Positions 16,795 to 25,549 of a stretch of DNA of 64,000 nucleotides are shown piece by piece (position 1 is the stretch's first letter; each line of letters starts with the position of its first letter). The stretch comes from JACVRW01 sp963771715 (GTDB lineage: Bacteria; Actinomycetota; Thermoleophilia; Solirubrobacterales; Thermoleophilaceae): assembly GCA_963771715.1 (NCBI GenBank), contig CAVYUQ010000004.1, forward strand, positions 1 to 64,000. The letters run 5' to 3'. The position numbers and the translations under genes were made by a program. Below the pieces are notes generated by a model that worked only from the letters and a program-made list of their open reading frames with translations, did no database searches and was not told the origin of the DNA.

Positions 16795-17135
16795 CTACGC
16801 TTCGCGTACTCGGATCTCGCCGAAGTCGATGAAGACGCAGGCCTCTCGCCGACCACCTCGGCGTCGTGGCCCGGCGGAATCGCCACGGCCTGGCCAGGGC
16901 CGATCTCCGCCGTCGTCGTCCATGTAGACCTTCATCCGGCCCGAGACGCAGTAACCGAGATGGGAGACCTGGCACGAGTCCGTCTGCGCGATCGGCTTGA
17001 TGTTGTCGACCACTTCCACCGGGCTCGAACATGCCCGCGACCGGCGCCGGCGAGCATCACCACTTCGCTGGCCCTTGCCCTCGAACGGGCGGGTTCGTCG
17101 GGTGAGTCGAAGTTCTTGACCTCGACGGCAGGCAT
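16795..17135 (-). pseudogene. cupin-domain protein, several frameshifts
   Basis: The ATG at 17135 (after GAGAGGAGC) gives MPAVEVKNFDSPDE. Other frames give NIKPIAQTDSCQVSHLGYCV and SGRMKVYMDD, then EIGPGQAVAIPPGHDAEVVG, then ACVFIDFGEIRV. The order is that of a single small cupin: GY-x-SG-x-M strand, then GPGQAVAIPPGHDAE. At least three shifts are needed in 340 bp. Function unknown. Confidence 0.55.
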
Positions 17136-17172
17136 GGCGCTCCTCTCTGTTGGACTGCGCCCCCGAGCGAAC

Positions 17173-18300
17173 CTACCGCGCGCCGGCCAGCGCCGCGAGC
17201 CTGAAGCCGAGCGCCGACAGCGCCAGGTCCTCGGTCACGTTCAGCTCCAGCGACTGCCGCACTTCCTCGCAGCGCTCGGCCGCCTGGCGCAGCCGGCGCG
17301 GGTCGCGGCTTCGGGCCTGCTCGGCGAGCTTCGGGGCTCGGTCGGAGGCGAGCACCGCCTCGGGCGCCTCCTCGGCCAGGCAGATCAGGTCGCGGAACGT
17401 CAGGGCCGTCAGCGTCAGCGACAGCTCGAGCGACTCCCTCCGCGCCCGCCGCGCGTCCCGCTTCGCCGCCTCCTCGAACTCCTTCTCGATCGCCTTGCGC
17501 TCGCGGCCCTTCGGCTCGAGCTCCAGCCGGCGCTTCGCCTCCTCGGCCACCGCCTCCTCCGCGGCCAGGCCCTGCGCCTCGGCGCGCACGAGCAGCGGTC
17601 GCCATGGCTCGCCACCCTCTGCCGAGCCGCCGGAGAGAGCGGCGAGCACGAGCCCTTCGACGTCCGCGCGCAGCTGCTCGCCGTCCGGCGACGCCAGGTA
17701 GCGAGCTCGCGCCGCGTTGCCCAGCGCCAGCCGTGCGCAGGCCTCGGCCCGCTCGGCCGGCACGCCCTCCGCCACCAGCTGCGACGCGATCGTCGCCGCC
17801 GGCAGCGGCTCGAAGCGCACCAGCTGGCAGCGCGAGACCACCGTCTCCAGCACCCGGCCGAGCTGGTCGGTCATCAGGATCAGGTGCACGTACGACGCCG
17901 GCTCCTCGAGCGTCTTCAGCAGCCGGTTGGCCACCTCGTCGTTCATCGTGTCCACGCGCTCGAGCACGAACACCCGGCGGCGCGCCTCGAACGGCGTCCG
18001 GGTGGCGGCGTTCACCACCGGTCCCTCCACGTCGTCCACCCGCATCACGTGCGCGCCGCTCGGCCGCACCCAGGTCAGATCCGGATGCGCCCCATGCATC
18101 ACGCGCGTGCGAACGGCGTCCGGGTCGTCGGAGCCCTCGGCGAGCAGCTCCGCCGCGAACGCGCGCGCCACCGTCCGCTTCCCGGTCCCGGCCGGCCCGT
18201 GAAACAGATACGCGTGCGAGGGCTCGCCCGAGGCCAGCGCCGTGGCCAACACCATCCGCGCCTGCGGGTGGTCCTCGGTACCTGAGAGCGTGACCGTCAT
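17173..18300 (-). CDS. holB: DNA polymerase III delta-prime subunit
   Basis: A clamp-loader AAA+ subunit of 375 residues. Walker A GPAGTGKRT is at 35-43, the sensor/SRC region reads VVSRCQLVRF, and the segment DDVEGPVVNAATRTPFEARR plus LLKTLEEPASYVHLIL is typical of delta-prime. The C-terminal third is a charged helical domain. It overlaps tmk by four bases, and tmk-holB is a widely conserved pair. The frame is intact. Confidence 0.9.
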   Translation of the reverse strand: MTVTLSGTEDHPQARMVLATALASGEPSHAYLFHGPAGTGKRTVARAFAAELLAEGSDDPDAVRTRVMHGAHPDLTWVRPSGAHVMRVDDVEGPVVNAATRTPFEARRRVFVLERVDTMNDEVANRLLKTLEEPASYVHLILMTDQLGRVLETVVSRCQLVRFEPLPAATIASQLVAEGVPAERAEACARLALGNAARARYLASPDGEQLRADVEGLVLAALSGGSAEGGEPWRPLLVRAEAQGLAAEEAVAEEAKRRLELEPKGRERKAIEKEFEEAAKRDARRARRESLELSLTLTALTFRDLICLAEEAPEAVLASDRAPKLAEQARSRDPRRLRQAAERCEEVRQSLELNVTEDLALSALGFRLAALAGAR

Positions 18301-18896
18301 TCCCGTGCAGCCTCCACCGCGGCCAGGACGTCCGCGTGGACCTCCTCTGGCGAACGGGTCGCGTCGATGCGGCGCCAGCGCTCCGGGTCGGCCCGCACCA
18401 GCCGCTCGTACGCGGCGCCGACGGCCGCCTGGAGCTCGGCTCCCTCGTCCTCGAAGCGGTCGCTCTCCCCCGCGCGCGCGGCGGCGTCGGCGGGCGAGAG
18501 ATCCAACAGGAAGGTCAGGTCGGGCCTCAGGCCCCGGGTGGCGAAGTGGTTCACGCGCTCGACATCCTCGATCCCCAGCCCGCGCGCGCCGCCCTGGTAG
18601 GCCAGGGACGAGTCGAGGAAGCGGTCCGACACCACGACCTTCCCGGCCTCCAGCGCCGGCAGCACCACGTTCGCCACGAGCTCCGAGCGAGCGGCCGCGA
18701 ACAAGAGCGCCTCGGTCTCGGGCGCGAGCGCCACCTCGGGGTCCTTGAGGATGTCGCGCAGCTGCTCGCCGGCCGGAGTTCCGCCCGGCTCGCGCACGCC
18801 CAGCGCGTCATCCCCAAGGGCGTCCACCAGCAGCCCCGCCTGCGTTGTCTTGCCGGAGCGATCGATGCCCTCGAAGGTGACGAACAGGCCGCGCAT
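18297..18896 (-). CDS. tmk: thymidylate kinase
   Basis: Phosphorylates dTMP to dTDP. 199 residues; P-loop GIDRSGKTT at 10-18, DR motif SDRFLDSS at 90-97 and a lid region near 145. The P-loop arginine (DRSG) and the overall layout fit bacterial Tmk. It is the first gene of a two-gene unit with holB. Confidence 0.93.
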   Translation of the reverse strand: MRGLFVTFEGIDRSGKTTQAGLLVDALGDDALGVREPGGTPAGEQLRDILKDPEVALAPETEALLFAAARSELVANVVLPALEAGKVVVSDRFLDSSLAYQGGARGLGIEDVERVNHFATRGLRPDLTFLLDLSPADAAARAGESDRFEDEGAELQAAVGAAYERLVRADPERWRRIDATRSPEEVHADVLAAVEAARE

Positions 18897-19000
18897 CTCG
18901 CGCGGGCGAACCTAGCAGCGGGCCCGCTTTACCGACTCCTAACCGAACCCTGTCCCGCACCTGGCAAGCGCTTGACCGCCCCGGCGCGATCGTGGTGGCC

Positions 19001-19450
19001 ATGCGTAGAACACTCACACTCATACTCGGAGTCGCCCTCTTCGGAATCCTTGCCGCCGTCGTGGTGGCTTCTCAGGGGGCCGACGATCCGGTTGGCACCA
19101 CCGACACCGTGACCGAGACGGTCGAGCACACGACCACGGTCGAGGACAACCCCAAGCGCGAGCGCGCTGATGACGACGCCCAGACCGGCGTCGACATCTC
19201 TGGCCCGTGCGACGAGGCCGAGCACGCCAACGACCCGCGCTGCACCGGCCAGCCGACGACGGCGCCTCAGGGAGACGACAACCCCGGCGCCGACGACAAC
19301 GGTGGTCGCGTGGACAACTCGGGCCCCGGCAGCGCGAACTCCGGGGCGAGGCGACGTCGACGACGACCACGGTGACGAGGACCACAGCGGTCCCGGCATG
19401 GGGACGACGACGACCACAGCGGCCACGGCGGCGGTGGCGACGACGACTGA
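19001..19450 (+). CDS. secreted or anchored acidic low-complexity protein, frameshifted tail
   Basis: From ATG 19001: a hydrophobic export segment (LTLILGVALFGILAAVVVA), then an acidic Thr/Asp-rich region with a likely disulfide (GPCDEAEHANDPRC). The frame changes near 19345 and again near 19400, after which the DNA encodes a tail of Asp, His and Gly (GDVDDDHGDEDHSGPG; DDDDHSGHGGGGDDD) ending at 19450. The tail could bind divalent metal. It precedes the two-component genes on the same strand. Confidence 0.5.
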
Positions 19451-19487
19451 CGAACCTGGCGCGCCGGCCTGCCTACCCTTCAACGCC

Positions 19488-20198
19488 ATGGCAGGCCGGC
19501 GCACCATCCTGATGGTGGAGGACGAGGAGTCCATCACCGTTCCACTTGCCGAAGCCCTCCGTCGGGAGGGCTTCGAAACGCAGGTGGCCGGCACCGTCGC
19601 GGAGGCGCTCGAAAAAGCCGGGCAGCAGATGCCCGACCTCGTGCTCCTCGACGTCATGCTCCCCGACGGGTCCGGCTACGACGTCTGCCGCACCCTGCGC
19701 GAGCGCTCCAAGGTCCCGATCATCATGCTCACGGCTCGCGGCGAGGAGACCGACCGCATCGTCGGCCTCGAGCTCGGTGCCGACGACTACATCGTCAAGC
19801 CCTTCAGCGCGCGCGAGGTGGCGGCGCGGATCCGGGCGGTGCTGCGCCGTACGGGCGACGCGCGGTCAGCGGCGGCCGGCAGGGAGGGAGCGATCGAGGT
19901 TGGCCCCGTGCGGCTGGACCGCGAGCGGCGGGAGACGAGCGTCGGCGGTGAGGCGATCGACCTCACGCGCAAGGAGTTCGAGCTGCTCGACGTGCTTCTG
20001 CGGGCGGCAGGCAGCGTGATCTCCCGCGAGCGGCTGATCGACGAGGTCTGGGACACCAACTGGTTCGGCTCGACGAAGACGCTCGACGTGCACGTGTCGA
20101 GCCTGCGTCGCAAGCTCGGCGACGACTCTCAGAACCCGCGCTTCATCCACACCGTCCGCGGCGTGGGCTTCCGGTTCGCCGCCGCCGACGAGCTATGA
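19488..20198 (+). CDS. OmpR/PhoB-family response regulator
   Basis: A 236-residue transcription factor. The receiver domain has EDEE near residue 12, the phosphoacceptor Asp in LVLLDVMLPDG, Thr in MLTARG and Lys in IVKPFS. The C-terminal winged helix carries RKEFELLDVLL and TLDVHVSSLRRKLG. The start ATG at 19488 follows LPFNA in the upstream reading, with no strong ribosome site. It overlaps the sensor kinase gene by four bases. Confidence 0.92.
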   Translation: MAGRRTILMVEDEESITVPLAEALRREGFETQVAGTVAEALEKAGQQMPDLVLLDVMLPDGSGYDVCRTLRERSKVPIIMLTARGEETDRIVGLELGADDYIVKPFSAREVAARIRAVLRRTGDARSAAAGREGAIEVGPVRLDRERRETSVGGEAIDLTRKEFELLDVLLRAAGSVISRERLIDEVWDTNWFGSTKTLDVHVSSLRRKLGDDSQNPRFIHTVRGVGFRFAAADEL

Positions 20199-21621
20199 GC
20201 CTTCGCGCGCGGCTCGTCGTCGCGTTCACGTACGTCCTCGTGCTCGTGATCGTGGCGCTCGCGGTGCCGCTGGCGCTGAACCTGTCCAAGAGCGTGGACG
20301 CCGAGGTGAAGAACGACGCCCGGAGCCAAGCGCAGCTGGTCGCAGCCGGTGCCTCCGGCCACCTGGACGAGCGCGACCAGCTACAGCGGCTCGTCGAGCG
20401 GTCCGCCCAGAGCCTCGGCGGCCGCGTGCTCGTAGTCGACCGCGAGGGGCGAGTGGCGGCCGATTCCGCAGGCCGGAGCTCGCGGGGAGACCGATACGGG
20501 AGCCGCCCCGAGATACGCAGCGCGCTCCGCGGCCGCCCGACGCAGGGTGAGCGCCACAGCGACCTGCTCGACGAGGACCTCCTCTTCACGGCCGTCCCCG
20601 TGGCGCTGAACGGCCGCGCGGCCGGCGCGGTGCGGGTGACCCAGAGCGTCGACGCCGTGCACAGCGAGCAACGGAACGACGTGCTCGCGCTCGCGGGCGT
20701 GGGCGCCGTCGCGCTGCTGCTCGGCCTTGCGGTGGCGTGGGTCATGGCGGGGTCGCTGGCAAAGCCGATGCGGGGCCTGGCCGGAACGGCGCAGGCGTGT
20801 GAGCCACGGCGATCTCGACGCCGCGCGCGAGCGTGGAGGGCTCCGCCGAGCAGCGGGAGGTGGCCACCGCCTTCAACGACATGACCGGTCGCATGGCGAG
20901 CACGCTGCGCGGGCAGCGCGACTTCGTAGCGAACGCGTCGCACCAGCTGCGCACCCCGCTCACCGGCCTGCGGCTGCGCCTCGAGGCGGCCGCGCTCAAG
21001 AGCCGGGACCCCGAGGTCGAGCGCGAGCTCACGGCGGCCGAGCACGAGACCGAGCGGCTCGCGCGGCTCCTGTCCGAGCTGCTCACGCTCGCCGGCGGTG
21101 GCGAGCGGCCGGCGGCGCAGCCGCTCGACGTGGCGGAGGTGATCGACGCGGCGCGCGGCCGCTGGGAGGGCCCGGCCGAGCGCTCGGACCACGAGCTGCG
21201 CGTGGAGCCCGGCGAGCCCGCGGTGATCGCCGCCTCGGCCGAGGACCTCGCCGCGATCCTCGACAACCTCACCGAGAACGCGCTCAACTACTCGCCCCCG
21301 GGCAGCACGGTCACGCTCACCTGGACGAGCGACGGCGCGAACGTGCGGCTCGCGGTCGAAGACGAGGGCCCCGGCCTCGAGCCGGACGAGGGCGAGCGCG
21401 TGTTCCAGCGCTTCTACCGAGGCTCGGCCAGCCGCGGCGGCGCGAATGGCACGGGGCTCGGCCTGGCCGTCGTGGAGGCGCTCGCCGCGCGCTGGGGTGG
21501 CGAGGTCACGCTCACCAACAGGCCGGAGGGCGGAGCGCGCGCCGAGGTGGCGCTCGCCGCGGTCCGGGCTTTGCCAACAGCTGACCCTGCCCTTGACGAA
21601 TCCTTGCCGAGGCGGGGCTAG
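20195..21621 (+). CDS. sensor histidine kinase, frameshifted in the HAMP region as read
   Basis: Partner of the upstream response regulator. A first membrane helix (VVAFTYVLVLVIVALAVPLA), an extracellular sensor of about 130 residues and a second helix (VGAVALLLGLAVAWVMAGSL) lead into HAMP. There the frame changes twice between about 20795 and 20835 (RVSHGDLDA lies in the middle frame). The kinase core then reads through: H-box ASHQLRTPL, N-box NLTENALNYSPP, G1 DEGPGL, F-box VFQRFYRG, G2 GTGLGLAVV. Motifs are intact, so indel errors are more likely than decay. Confidence 0.8.
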
Positions 21622-21632
21622 CCTCGAGCGCG

Positions 21633-22037
21633 ATGAGATTCCGACGCTTCGCAACCGGCGCCGCCCTCGCCATCGCCGGCCTCCTGGCCGCGGCTGGCAT
21701 CGGCCTGCTCGCGAACTCGATCTCGGGGGACAACGTCGGCCTCTCCGCCGAGCCGCTCTCGGCCGGCGAGACGCTCGCGCCCAAGGCCGAGGACCGCAGC
21801 AGCGCCCGGGCGAGCAGCGAGCCGCCCTGGCCCGCAAACGGCGCGCGGCCGCCCGCCGCCGCGCCCAGCGCGAGGCCGACCAGCCGGCCGACGCCGTCGA
21901 GGTGCCGGCCCCCGGACCGATGCCCACAACCACGACCTTCGACGACCACGGCGGCCTACGCGACGGCTCGGACGACAACAGCGGCAGCGGCAGCAGCAGC
22001 TCGGGCTCCGGCTCGCGGCGGTTCCGACGACGACTGA
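21633..22037 (+). CDS. small secreted Ser/Gly/Asp-rich protein, frameshifted as read
   Basis: The ATG at 21633 begins a signal peptide (FATGAALAIAGLLAAAGIGL) and SAGETLAPKAEDRSSAR. Downstream, other frames give AEREADQPADAVEVPAPGP and TTFDDHGGLRDGSDDN before the Ser/Gly-rich end. It resembles the protein at 19001-19450 in layout (export signal plus acidic low-complexity tail), and the two bracket the two-component system. Function unknown. Confidence 0.45.
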   Translation: MRFRRFATGAALAIAGLLAAAGIGLLANSISGDNVGLSAEPLSAGETLAPKAEDRSSARASSEPPWPANGARPPAAAPSARPTSRPTPSRCRPPDRCPQPRPSTTTAAYATARTTTAAAAAAARAPARGGSDDD

Positions 22038-22050
22038 GCTTACCGACTCC

Positions 22051-22527
22051 TCACCGCAGCGGGGTCTGCAGCAGCTCCACGTCCTTGATCCAGAGCGTTC
22101 CCGCGCCCTCGACCGCCACGTTCAGCTTGATTAGGTCCGGACGCTGACCCTTAGCCAGGCGGAACGGAACCTCGTAGCTGCCCCAGTCCCTCGTCCCGGT
22201 CACCACATCGTGAAGCCCCTTGGAGAAGAACTCTCCCCGCCCGGGGAAGCGGCACCACATCTCGAGGTACGCCTGCCCCTGCATGTCGGTCGCCTTCAGT
22301 CGCGCGCGGTAGGTCAGCAGGCACTTCTCCAGGTCGGGATCGTTGACCTCGAAAAGGCGGACCGTCTGGTTCTCGCGAGACTCCACACGCCACGCTCCCT
22401 GATCCACGGTGAGCCCGCTCTCGGCAATCGGCTTGTCGGACGCGCCGAAGGACCGAAGCGTCTGCGGCGGCCCGGCCGGCTTGGGCTGCCCCAGCAGTGA
22501 TCTGAGCCGCTCGAACACGTGGAGCAT
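22051..22527 (-). CDS. hypothetical protein, predicted beta-sandwich
   Basis: 158 residues, not recognised. After a short helical start (MLHVFERLRSLLGQ) it is rich in alternating strands: WRVESRENQTVRLFEV, LLTYRARLKATDM, AYLEMWCRFPGRGEFF, LIKLNVAVEGAGTLWIKDV. The pattern suggests a jelly-roll or galactose-binding-like fold. There is no signal peptide. It ends close to the convergent acidic-protein gene. Confidence 0.6.
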   Translation of the reverse strand: MLHVFERLRSLLGQPKPAGPPQTLRSFGASDKPIAESGLTVDQGAWRVESRENQTVRLFEVNDPDLEKCLLTYRARLKATDMQGQAYLEMWCRFPGRGEFFSKGLHDVVTGTRDWGSYEVPFRLAKGQRPDLIKLNVAVEGAGTLWIKDVELLQTPLR

Positions 22528-22567
22528 GCTCCCACCTCTCGACTGAGCTTGCCCCCCGCCCGCGCGT

Positions 22568-23093
22568 GTGATCCACTCGCGGCATCTGGGACGTAAGCCC
22601 CGAGCAATTCGAGGACTTCGACGCGATCCGCGAGGTCCACGAGCGCGCCTTCGCGCCGAGCCCCGTGGAGGCGCGGCTCGTCGACGCGCTGCGCGACTCG
22701 GACGTCCACGTTCCGGAGCTCTGCATGGTGGCGTACCTCGACGGCTCGGTGGTCGGGCACGTGGCGTTCAGTCGCGCGCGCCTGGAGGCCGGTCCTCAGG
22801 TGCTGGCACTGGCGCCGATGGCGGTCGTTCCCGGCCACCAGCGGCACGGCGCGGGCTCCGCGCTCCTCACCGAGGCGCTCCGTCGCGCCGCCAAGACGCG
22901 CTTCCCGCTCGTCGTGGTGGTGGGCCACGCGGAGTACTACCCGCGCTTCGGCTTCGAGTCCGCCGAGGCGCTCGGCATCAAGGCCCCCTTCGACGTGCCC
23001 ACCGAGGCGTGGATGGCGTACAAGCTGCCCGCCTACACGCCCGAAGCTCGGGGAACCGTGATCTACCCGGACGCGTTCGCGAGCGTCACCTGA
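22568..23093 (+). CDS. GNAT family N-acetyltransferase, N-terminal frameshift as read
   Basis: The clear part, EQFEDFDAIREVHERAFAPS to the end, has the GNAT motif A LAPMAVVPGHQRHGAGSALL and motif B EYYPRFGFESAEALGI, as in YhbS-like acetyltransferases. This frame has no usable start before GTG 22665, which would remove the first helix. A GTG at 22568 in another frame, joined by a shift near 22585, restores a full-length protein of about 175 residues. Confidence 0.7.
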
Positions 23094-23108
23094 CGGGCGC
23101 CCTCTAGC

Positions 23109-24047
23109 ATGCGCCGCCGCATGAAGGCACTCGTGACAGGCGGCGCCGGCTTCATCGGCTCGAACCTCGTGGACGCCCTGCTCGCGCGCGGGGACGAGGT
23201 GACCGTGGTCGACGACCTCTCCACCGGCAAGCGCGAGAACCTCGAGCACGCGCTCGCGAACGGCGCGGAGCTGGAGGTGCTCGACATTCGCGACGCCGGG
23301 TCCGTGAGCCTGCTGATGAGCCGCAGGAAGCCCGACGTGATCTTCCACCTGGCCGCGCAGATCGACGTGCGCAAGTCGGTGGCCGACCCGGCGAACGACG
23401 CGCGCGTGAACGTGGAGGGCACCGTGAACGTGCTGAGCGCGGCGCAGGCCCACGGCGTCCCGCGCGTGGTGAACACCTCCACCGGCGGCGCCATCTACGG
23501 AGAGGGGCAGCAGCTCCCCGCGCCCGAGGACCATCCGAGTGCGCCGGAGGCGCCGTACGGCCTCTCCAAGTGGTGCGCCGAGCAGTACTGCGAGATCTTC
23601 AACCGTCTGCACGGCCTCTCCACCGTGTCGCTCCGCTACGGCAACGTGTACGGCCCGCGCCAGGACCCGCTCGGCGAGGCCGGCGTGATCGCGATCTTCT
23701 GCGGGAAGCTGCTCGACGGCGGGGCGGCCACGATCTTCGGCGACGGCGAGCAGACGCGCGACTACGTGTTCGTGGACGACGTGGTGGACGCCAACCTGCG
23801 CGCCGCCGAGTCGGACGTGACCGGCCCGATCAACATCGGGCTCGGCCAGCAGAAGAGCGTGCTCGACATCGTCGAGGTGCTGAACGCGCACTCGGACAAC
23901 GGCTTCCAGCCCGAGCACGCCCCCGAGCGCCCCGGCGAGGTGCAGCACATCGCGCTCGACCCCTCGCGCGCGCGTGAAGAGCTCGGGTGGGAGGCGAAGG
24001 TCGAGCTGGACGAGGGCCTGAAGCGCACGCTCGACAGCCTGCGCTGA
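23109..24047 (+). CDS. NAD-dependent sugar epimerase (extended SDR, UDP-glucose 4-epimerase-like)
   Basis: A 312-residue Rossmann protein: nucleotide motif VTGGAGFIGSN, acidic NAD-ribose residue in VVDDLSTGK, catalytic Tyr-Lys in YGLSKWCAE and substrate region RYGNVYGPRQ. This matches GalE-like UDP-hexose epimerases. An ATG at 23121 may be the true start, four codons in. It is intact and probably supplies UDP-galactose or a related sugar, possibly for the glycan locus 23 kb away (inference). Confidence 0.85.
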   Translation: MRRRMKALVTGGAGFIGSNLVDALLARGDEVTVVDDLSTGKRENLEHALANGAELEVLDIRDAGSVSLLMSRRKPDVIFHLAAQIDVRKSVADPANDARVNVEGTVNVLSAAQAHGVPRVVNTSTGGAIYGEGQQLPAPEDHPSAPEAPYGLSKWCAEQYCEIFNRLHGLSTVSLRYGNVYGPRQDPLGEAGVIAIFCGKLLDGGAATIFGDGEQTRDYVFVDDVVDANLRAAESDVTGPINIGLGQQKSVLDIVEVLNAHSDNGFQPEHAPERPGEVQHIALDPSRAREELGWEAKVELDEGLKRTLDSLR

Positions 24048-24067
24048 CGGACGTAGGCTGCGCCGCC

Positions 24068-24912
24068 ATGTCGCGCACCGGCCAGACGCTCGTCGATATC
24101 CCCGAGGCGACCGTGCGAGTCCTCGCCGACCGCCCGGAGCTCGTCCTCACCTACATGCGCTCGCGCAACGAGGGCGGCCCGGGGCGCCACCTCCACCGCC
24201 AGCACGCCGACGGATTCATCGTGCTCGAGGGCGAGTACGCGTTCGAGCTCGGCGAGGAGCGCGCCACGCGCGGCGCCGGCACGGTCGCTCGTCATCCCAC
24301 AGCGAGTCATCCACCGCTACGAGCACGAGACGACCGAGCAGGGGGCCTTCCTCAACCTCCACGCGCCCTCGTGCGACTTTGCCAACTACCTCTTCGGCGA
24401 GACCCCACCCGAGGAGGCGGACAACATCTTCGACCCGCCCGAGGACGAGGGCCGACCGGCGAGCGATGCCATCGTGCTCCCGTTCGCCGAGGACGGCGAG
24501 ACCGTCACCGACAGGCCCGAGCGAACGATCCGCATCCTCGCCGACCTGCCCGAGCTCTGCCTCACGTGGACGCGCTACGTCGCCGGGCGAGGAGGGCCCC
24601 GGCCCGCATATCCACAGGGAGCACGTGGACGCCTTCTTCATCCTCACCGGCGAGCTCGACTTCGGCCTCGGCCCCGAGGTCGAGCGCGTGAAGGCCGGGC
24701 CGGGCACGTTCGTCCTCGCGCCGCCGGACGTGGTCCACACCTTCCGCAACGACGGCCCGGATGACGCGACCTGGCTCAACTTTCACGCACCTTCCAAGGG
24801 TTTCGCGAGCTTCCTCCGCGATCCCGACTTCGCCTGGGATAGCTTCGACGCGCCGGCCGACGGCGGCCGACCGCTGTCCGAGGCGATCGTCGACCGCGTT
24901 CACTCCGCATAG
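24068..24912 (+). CDS. bicupin protein, two frameshifts as read
   Basis: Two cupin barrels in one gene. Barrel 1: HLHRQHADGFIVLEGEYAFE, then after a shift near 24288 VIPQRVIHRYEHET and LNLHAPSCDFANYLF. Barrel 2: after a shift near 24590, GPHIHREHVDAFFILTGELD and FVLAPPDVVHTFRNDG. Each barrel has the His-x-His...Glu and distal His of a metal cupin. About 281 residues joined. Substrate unknown. Confidence 0.65.
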
Positions 24913-24915
24913 AGC

Positions 24916-24966
24916 ACACAATATGTAGTGCTTCGGGCAGGAATGAAGCACTACAGGTAGTAGAAT
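24916..24966 (+). promoter_or_regulatory. two NrdR boxes and a -10 element upstream of nrdR-nrdJ
   Basis: ACACAATATGTAGTGC (24916-24931) closely matches the known NrdR box consensus. A second, weaker box, GCACTACAGGTAGTAG (24948-24963), starts 32 bases later, three helical turns on, as usual for NrdR sites. A TAGAAT (24961-24966) overlaps box 2 and sits 7 bases before the GTG of nrdR, so the transcript may be leaderless. Binding here would block transcription of both genes. Confidence 0.75.
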
Positions 24967-24973
24967 TACCGGT

Positions 24974-25549
24974 GTGCTTTGCCCGTACTGCGAATCAGAA
25001 GCCACGCACGTGCTGGACACGCGCGATGCGGGCGACGCCGTCCGCCGCCGTCGCGAGTGCGAGGGCTGCGGCAACCGCTTCACCACGTACGAGCGGGCGG
25101 AGACGAACGTGACCGTCCTCAAGCGTGACGGCCGCCGCGAGCGATTCGACCGCCAGAAGCTCCTGGGAGGGCTCGAGCGGGCCGCGAACAAGCGGCCCGT
25201 GAGCTCGGAGCAGCTGGAGCAGCTGTCGGAGTCGATCGCGGCGGCGGTGAGGCGCTCCGGCCCCGAGGTCGAGGCGGGCCAGATCGGCGACCTCGCCGAG
25301 CGCGGGCTCGCCCAGCTCGACCCGGTGTCGGGGATCCTGTTCGCGTCCGTCTACCGCAATCTCGCCGACCTCGACGAGGTGGCCGAGACGGTCCAGCGCT
25401 ACCGCGATGACCCCCTCCCGGGAGCCGATCAGCTGCCCCTCGAGGACGAGTCGGATCCGTCCGACCCTCGGAGCAGTATCGGTCGTTCCCCCCTGGGGAA
25501 GTCCAAGCAAGTCGCCCACACGAGGAGAGGTCATGTCCGACAGCCGTAA
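24974..25549 (+). CDS. nrdR: transcriptional repressor NrdR
   Basis: Senses ATP/dATP and represses ribonucleotide reductase genes. The zinc ribbon has Cys3, Cys6, Cys29 and Cys32 (CPYC, CEGC), followed by an ATP-cone domain (VLKRDGRRERFDRQKL to about residue 135). The tail after about 150 is longer than usual because the frame runs 17 bases into nrdJ. The start is GTG at 24974 with no ribosome site, consistent with a leaderless mRNA. Two NrdR boxes lie upstream, so it is probably autoregulated. Confidence 0.93.
   Translation: MLCPYCESEATHVLDTRDAGDAVRRRRECEGCGNRFTTYERAETNVTVLKRDGRRERFDRQKLLGGLERAANKRPVSSEQLEQLSESIAAAVRRSGPEVEAGQIGDLAERGLAQLDPVSGILFASVYRNLADLDEVAETVQRYRDDPLPGADQLPLEDESDPSDPRSSIGRSPLGKSKQVAHTRRGHVRQP

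Noticed and set aside
20143..21978. 611-codon frame opposite the sensor kinase
   Set aside because: High-GC shadow; the kinase motifs on the other strand are unmistakable.
24913..25532. Cobalamin riboswitch before nrdJ
   Set aside because: The 5' region is short, holds NrdR boxes and no B12-box-like sequence was seen.
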